Part shown: one piece after another, positions 61,498 through 64,000 of the stretch | Layout of the letters: the number at the start of each line of letters is the position of its first letter | How positions within the stretch are numbered: the first letter of the stretch is position 1 | Assembly: GCF_012273895.1 (NCBI RefSeq) | Contig: NC_052129.1 | Span: forward strand, 1,488,001-1,552,000 | Length of the DNA: 64,000 nucleotides | Source of the DNA: Zerene cesonia | Taxonomy: Eukaryota; Arthropoda; Insecta; Lepidoptera; Pieridae | Reading direction: 5' to 3' | Translations under genes and position numbers: made by a program | Notes under the pieces: model-generated | Told to the model about the DNA's origin: nothing | The model's database searches: none | The model's input: only the letters and a program-made list of their open reading frames with translations

Positions 61498-62160
61498 CAA
61501 TCGTAAAAATACAATTATTTATCCATATTGAAGGACATAAATGGTTGTCAATATTAGTAGATAGTCGCGCTTGACTGAGTTACTTCGTCTCGTATAGGTC
61601 TATGCCTTATCACAGCATTATTCATTCATGCCTAGATGTGTTACCATCATAAAAAATCATTTTATCCATAGCAAATTGGAATTTTTGGTAGAAAACTTCG
61701 CAAACACTTCTAAAGCACCTTTTGTTATTAACATCTAGCAAAAAGCTAGGTTTTATCTTCAGCTTTCATTAACTGACCTTTCAAAGGGCACCAACACAAG
61801 CGCCGATGGTAATATGAGGAAGAATTCGTGGATCGAACATGATAATTAAAAAACAGTTAGTCTCCTACGGCCACATTTCTGGCGGTCGTCGGCCATTTCT
61901 AAAGCTCGATAGGAGTTGGCAACCTTTTGTGTGTAATATGTTATTGGTTGAATATTATTTCTTATGTTTGATGGTAATTATTAGCTAATTATATATGGAT
62001 TTTGCTGTATTTTAGTATGTTTGAAGCATAAATTTACGGACACAGGTTGATAAGGACTGTATTAATATTGCAACATGAAATTTATAACACTGAATTCAAC
62101 AAAGTTTATTATTATAACTGTAATGATAACTCAATATGTAAAATCAAAATCAATTTATGT

Positions 62161-62314
62161 TTAGAAAGTAAAGACTTTTTGACGGATATTAAACGCGATT
62201 TATTCATTATATTATTAACCCGATGTTTCGAACACACAGCGAGCGTGGTCACGGGGAGACCGGAGTGTCTATCATATAATACTCGCGTAAAATCAAATAT
62301 AGGAAAATACCAGG
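62161..62314. repeat. Modular palindromic repeat (family P1), copy d
   Basis: Order: TTAGAAAGTAAAGACTTTTT, GACGGATATTAAACGCG, CCGATGTTTCGAACACACAG, CGAGCGTGGTCACGGGGAGA, then inverted ATAATACTCGCGTAAAATCA and GGAAAATACCAG. It carries both outer modules of the family, so its ends (TTTAGAAA... and ...AATACCAG) may be the element ends. Confidence 0.75.
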
Positions 62315-62832
62315 TTATGTTGTTTACCAAACGTTTATAAAAATAAAATTAAAAAAAGAATTGATATTAAGAACAGAAATAACGAGGCAAATAGGCGATG
62401 TCGTCTAACTCATGGCGGGCTTCACTTAATTAAAAAAAGAACAAAAGCAACTAATTAAAGAAACCAACATGACTCAACTAATTAAATTAAATAATGCAAT
62501 GTTATTCAATAGTATCTTTACAATTTATGCGATAATTGACGCGTTTTATTATGATAACTACCTACAACTATTTAAAATTCCATAATTAGTAATCCAACAC
62601 GCAATTTGCAGCCATTTTGCTTATCAATTTTGACATGTTCTAGGACTTAAAATATAAATAGAGTGAAAATGATGAAAATTTGCTATAATGACATTAATGA
62701 TTATAAAAAAATATGATCAAAGCTCAAGGATCAAATCGATACTCTTAAAATTTTTTTTTTTGCCTTTATTTATTATTATACGACTATATTTATATGGTTT
62801 ACCCACTTATAGAATGGTGCAAAAAGATAAGT

Positions 62833-62891
62833 AATCCGTTAAAAAGTTTTTAATTTCTAAACGCGTAAAATCAAACACAAGAAAATACCAG
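62833..62891. repeat. Modular palindromic repeat (family P1), short copy e
   Basis: AATCCGTTAAAAAGTTTTTA and ATTTCTAAACGCG directly joined to TAAAATCAAACACAAGAAAA and TACCAG: the two outer modules fused with the centre deleted. Confidence 0.7.
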
Positions 62892-63024
62892 ATAAGTGTT
62901 CTTTTACAAGTCGATAGTTTTAATTGAATGAGTGATGATCTGTTTTGTTTAAATTATTGCAACTTTCATCCAAATACTTTTAGTCATTCTAGCGTGATTG
63001 GGTAACAAACGCAGACAATCTTAC

Positions 63025-63192
63025 CAGTGGCGTAGCTATCATAGGGCCAGGTGGTGCAGTGCACCAGGGCCCCGGAGCTCAGGGGGCCCTCTAACCTCAG
63101 CTTTGAAAGAGGGGAGGAACGCGGAAAGAGGGGAGGAGGGCCCGATTCTTTCCCTATGCACCAGGGCCCTTGTCCCCCTAGCTACGCCACTG
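63025..63192. mobile_element. 168-bp hAT-type MITE with 8-bp target duplication
   Basis: The perfect 14-bp terminal inverted repeat CAGTGGCGTAGCTA/TAGCTACGCCACTG is flanked by AATCTTAC at 63017-63024 and again at 63193-63200. An 8-bp duplication with CAGTG-type ends is diagnostic of hAT elements. The interior is GC-rich with a second inverted pair, GCACCAGGGCCC (63061-63072) and its direct copy at 63158-63169. There is no transposase, and the 69-codon frame across it is incidental. Confidence 0.9.
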
Positions 63193-63653
63193 AATCTTAC
63201 ACATTAAATGTGAGCTTGTAAACATATCCTCATAGAAATAAGATGTTTCACCGATCAATCCACCACGATAAAAAGTACTACTTTCAAGTCACTTACTAAA
63301 ATGTCACTTTTTAGCCAACAAACTATATCCTGGCACAAAAACATAACATGAAATGTGACGTGTAACCAAGACAAACAAACAAAATAACAACACACGATGA
63401 TGATACGAGTATTTGTAAGGATTTGCTTTATTTAAAGTAAATATATGTATTTTTATAGTATTATAGTAATGTGTTTTAATAAAATGAAAAGTGTTGTTAG
63501 TATATAAATTATTAAATAGATGTTTTTAACTCCATGATATTTCAAGTTACCAAAAGTTGCACTACCCTGAATCGGCACCGAAAGCGGGCTAGCGGTTCGG
63601 CGGAATGCGAAAATTTACACAATAGCAATAAGTATCAACCGATCCAGCTTTTT

Positions 63654-63676
63654 GTCCGTCCGTCCGTCCGTCCGAC
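63654..63676 (+). repeat. (GTCC)n microsatellite
   Basis: About five tandem GTCC units. Confidence 0.85.
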
Positions 63677-63811
63677 CGGCCCGGTATGCGCTATTTTTGC
63701 GATGACATTCTTCCTACTGTTTTGATTAACCACGGCCTAAATGACTCTTAGTTTTTCGCGAATATTCGCTTTTCATTTTGTATCTGTTGCTATGGCGATA
63801 ACTATAACGAA

Positions 63812-63932
63812 CTAGCTGGAGCCTGCGGCTTTACTCGCGTGGTATCCGGTACATAACCTAACAGAGGATTTTGTGTGAAAGAGTTACAAACATCCATACA
63901 TTTTAACTAACTTTCGCGCTTATATTAGTAGG
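63812..63932 (-). mobile_element. Helitron-like element, shortened (subfamily of 43730)
   Basis: CTAG at 63812-63815 followed by CTGGAGCCTGCGGCTTTACT and CGCGTGGTATCCGGTA. The far end on the minus strand is CCCTACTAATATAAGCGCGA. About 70 internal bases are missing relative to 43730. Confidence 0.7.
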
Positions 63933-64000
63933 GTAACTTTATTGATTGGATTTAATTAAATCCCTTCTAATATTATTAATAGGGCAGTAACTCCGACTGT

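Noticed and set aside
62998..63207. 69-codon plus-strand frame as a gene
   Set aside because: It consists mostly of the hAT MITE and its target duplications.
1..64000. CRISPR arrays, operons, bacterial promoters or prophage
   Set aside because: The splice structure and insect repeats show a eukaryotic genome; no regularly spaced repeat arrays were seen.

Overview
This is an AT-rich eukaryotic window. The interspersed repeats mark it as lepidopteran (moth or butterfly): short Helitron-like elements with TC...CTAG ends, a tRNA-headed SINE with an (ATG/ATA)-type tail, and several small TIR elements. Only one protein-coding gene can be supported. Most of the remaining open frames are short chance frames or transposon relics. 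One assembly gap of exactly 1000 Ns lies at 30878-31877.

The gene is on the minus strand and encodes a C2H2 zinc-finger transcription factor of the squeeze/rotund/LIN-29 (vertebrate ZNF362/384) family. Its last coding exon (816-1829) carries five complete fingers, a Gln/His-rich tail and the TAA stop. The first coding exon (22353-22760) encodes an acidic N-terminus with no cysteines. It continues upstream into a 142-nt 5' UTR that begins at a strong splice acceptor (22902). A GC-rich block at about 24.5-25.4 kb ends in a good donor (24492/24491) and is the best candidate for a non-coding exon 1 and promoter. The two coding exons join in phase 0, giving about 473 residues. However, the last exon opens with only the second half of a finger, so a small exon may be hidden in the 20.5-kb intron.

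That intron (1830-22352) is mostly unique AT-rich sequence. It contains a few repeats and several GC-richer patches that could be cis-regulatory, plus one unexplained coding-like open frame (about 3.19-3.61 kb, minus strand). The region from 25.4 to 64 kb has no recognisable gene. It is presumably upstream intergenic DNA, with transposon copies concentrated at 42-46 kb and 53.7-63.2 kb. Several insertions can be read with their boundaries: a 168-bp hAT-type MITE with an 8-bp target duplication, a 556-bp TIR element with a TAA duplication nested inside a Helitron-like copy, a 93-bp element with a TTA duplication, and a TIR pair with a TAG duplication that brackets the assembly gap.
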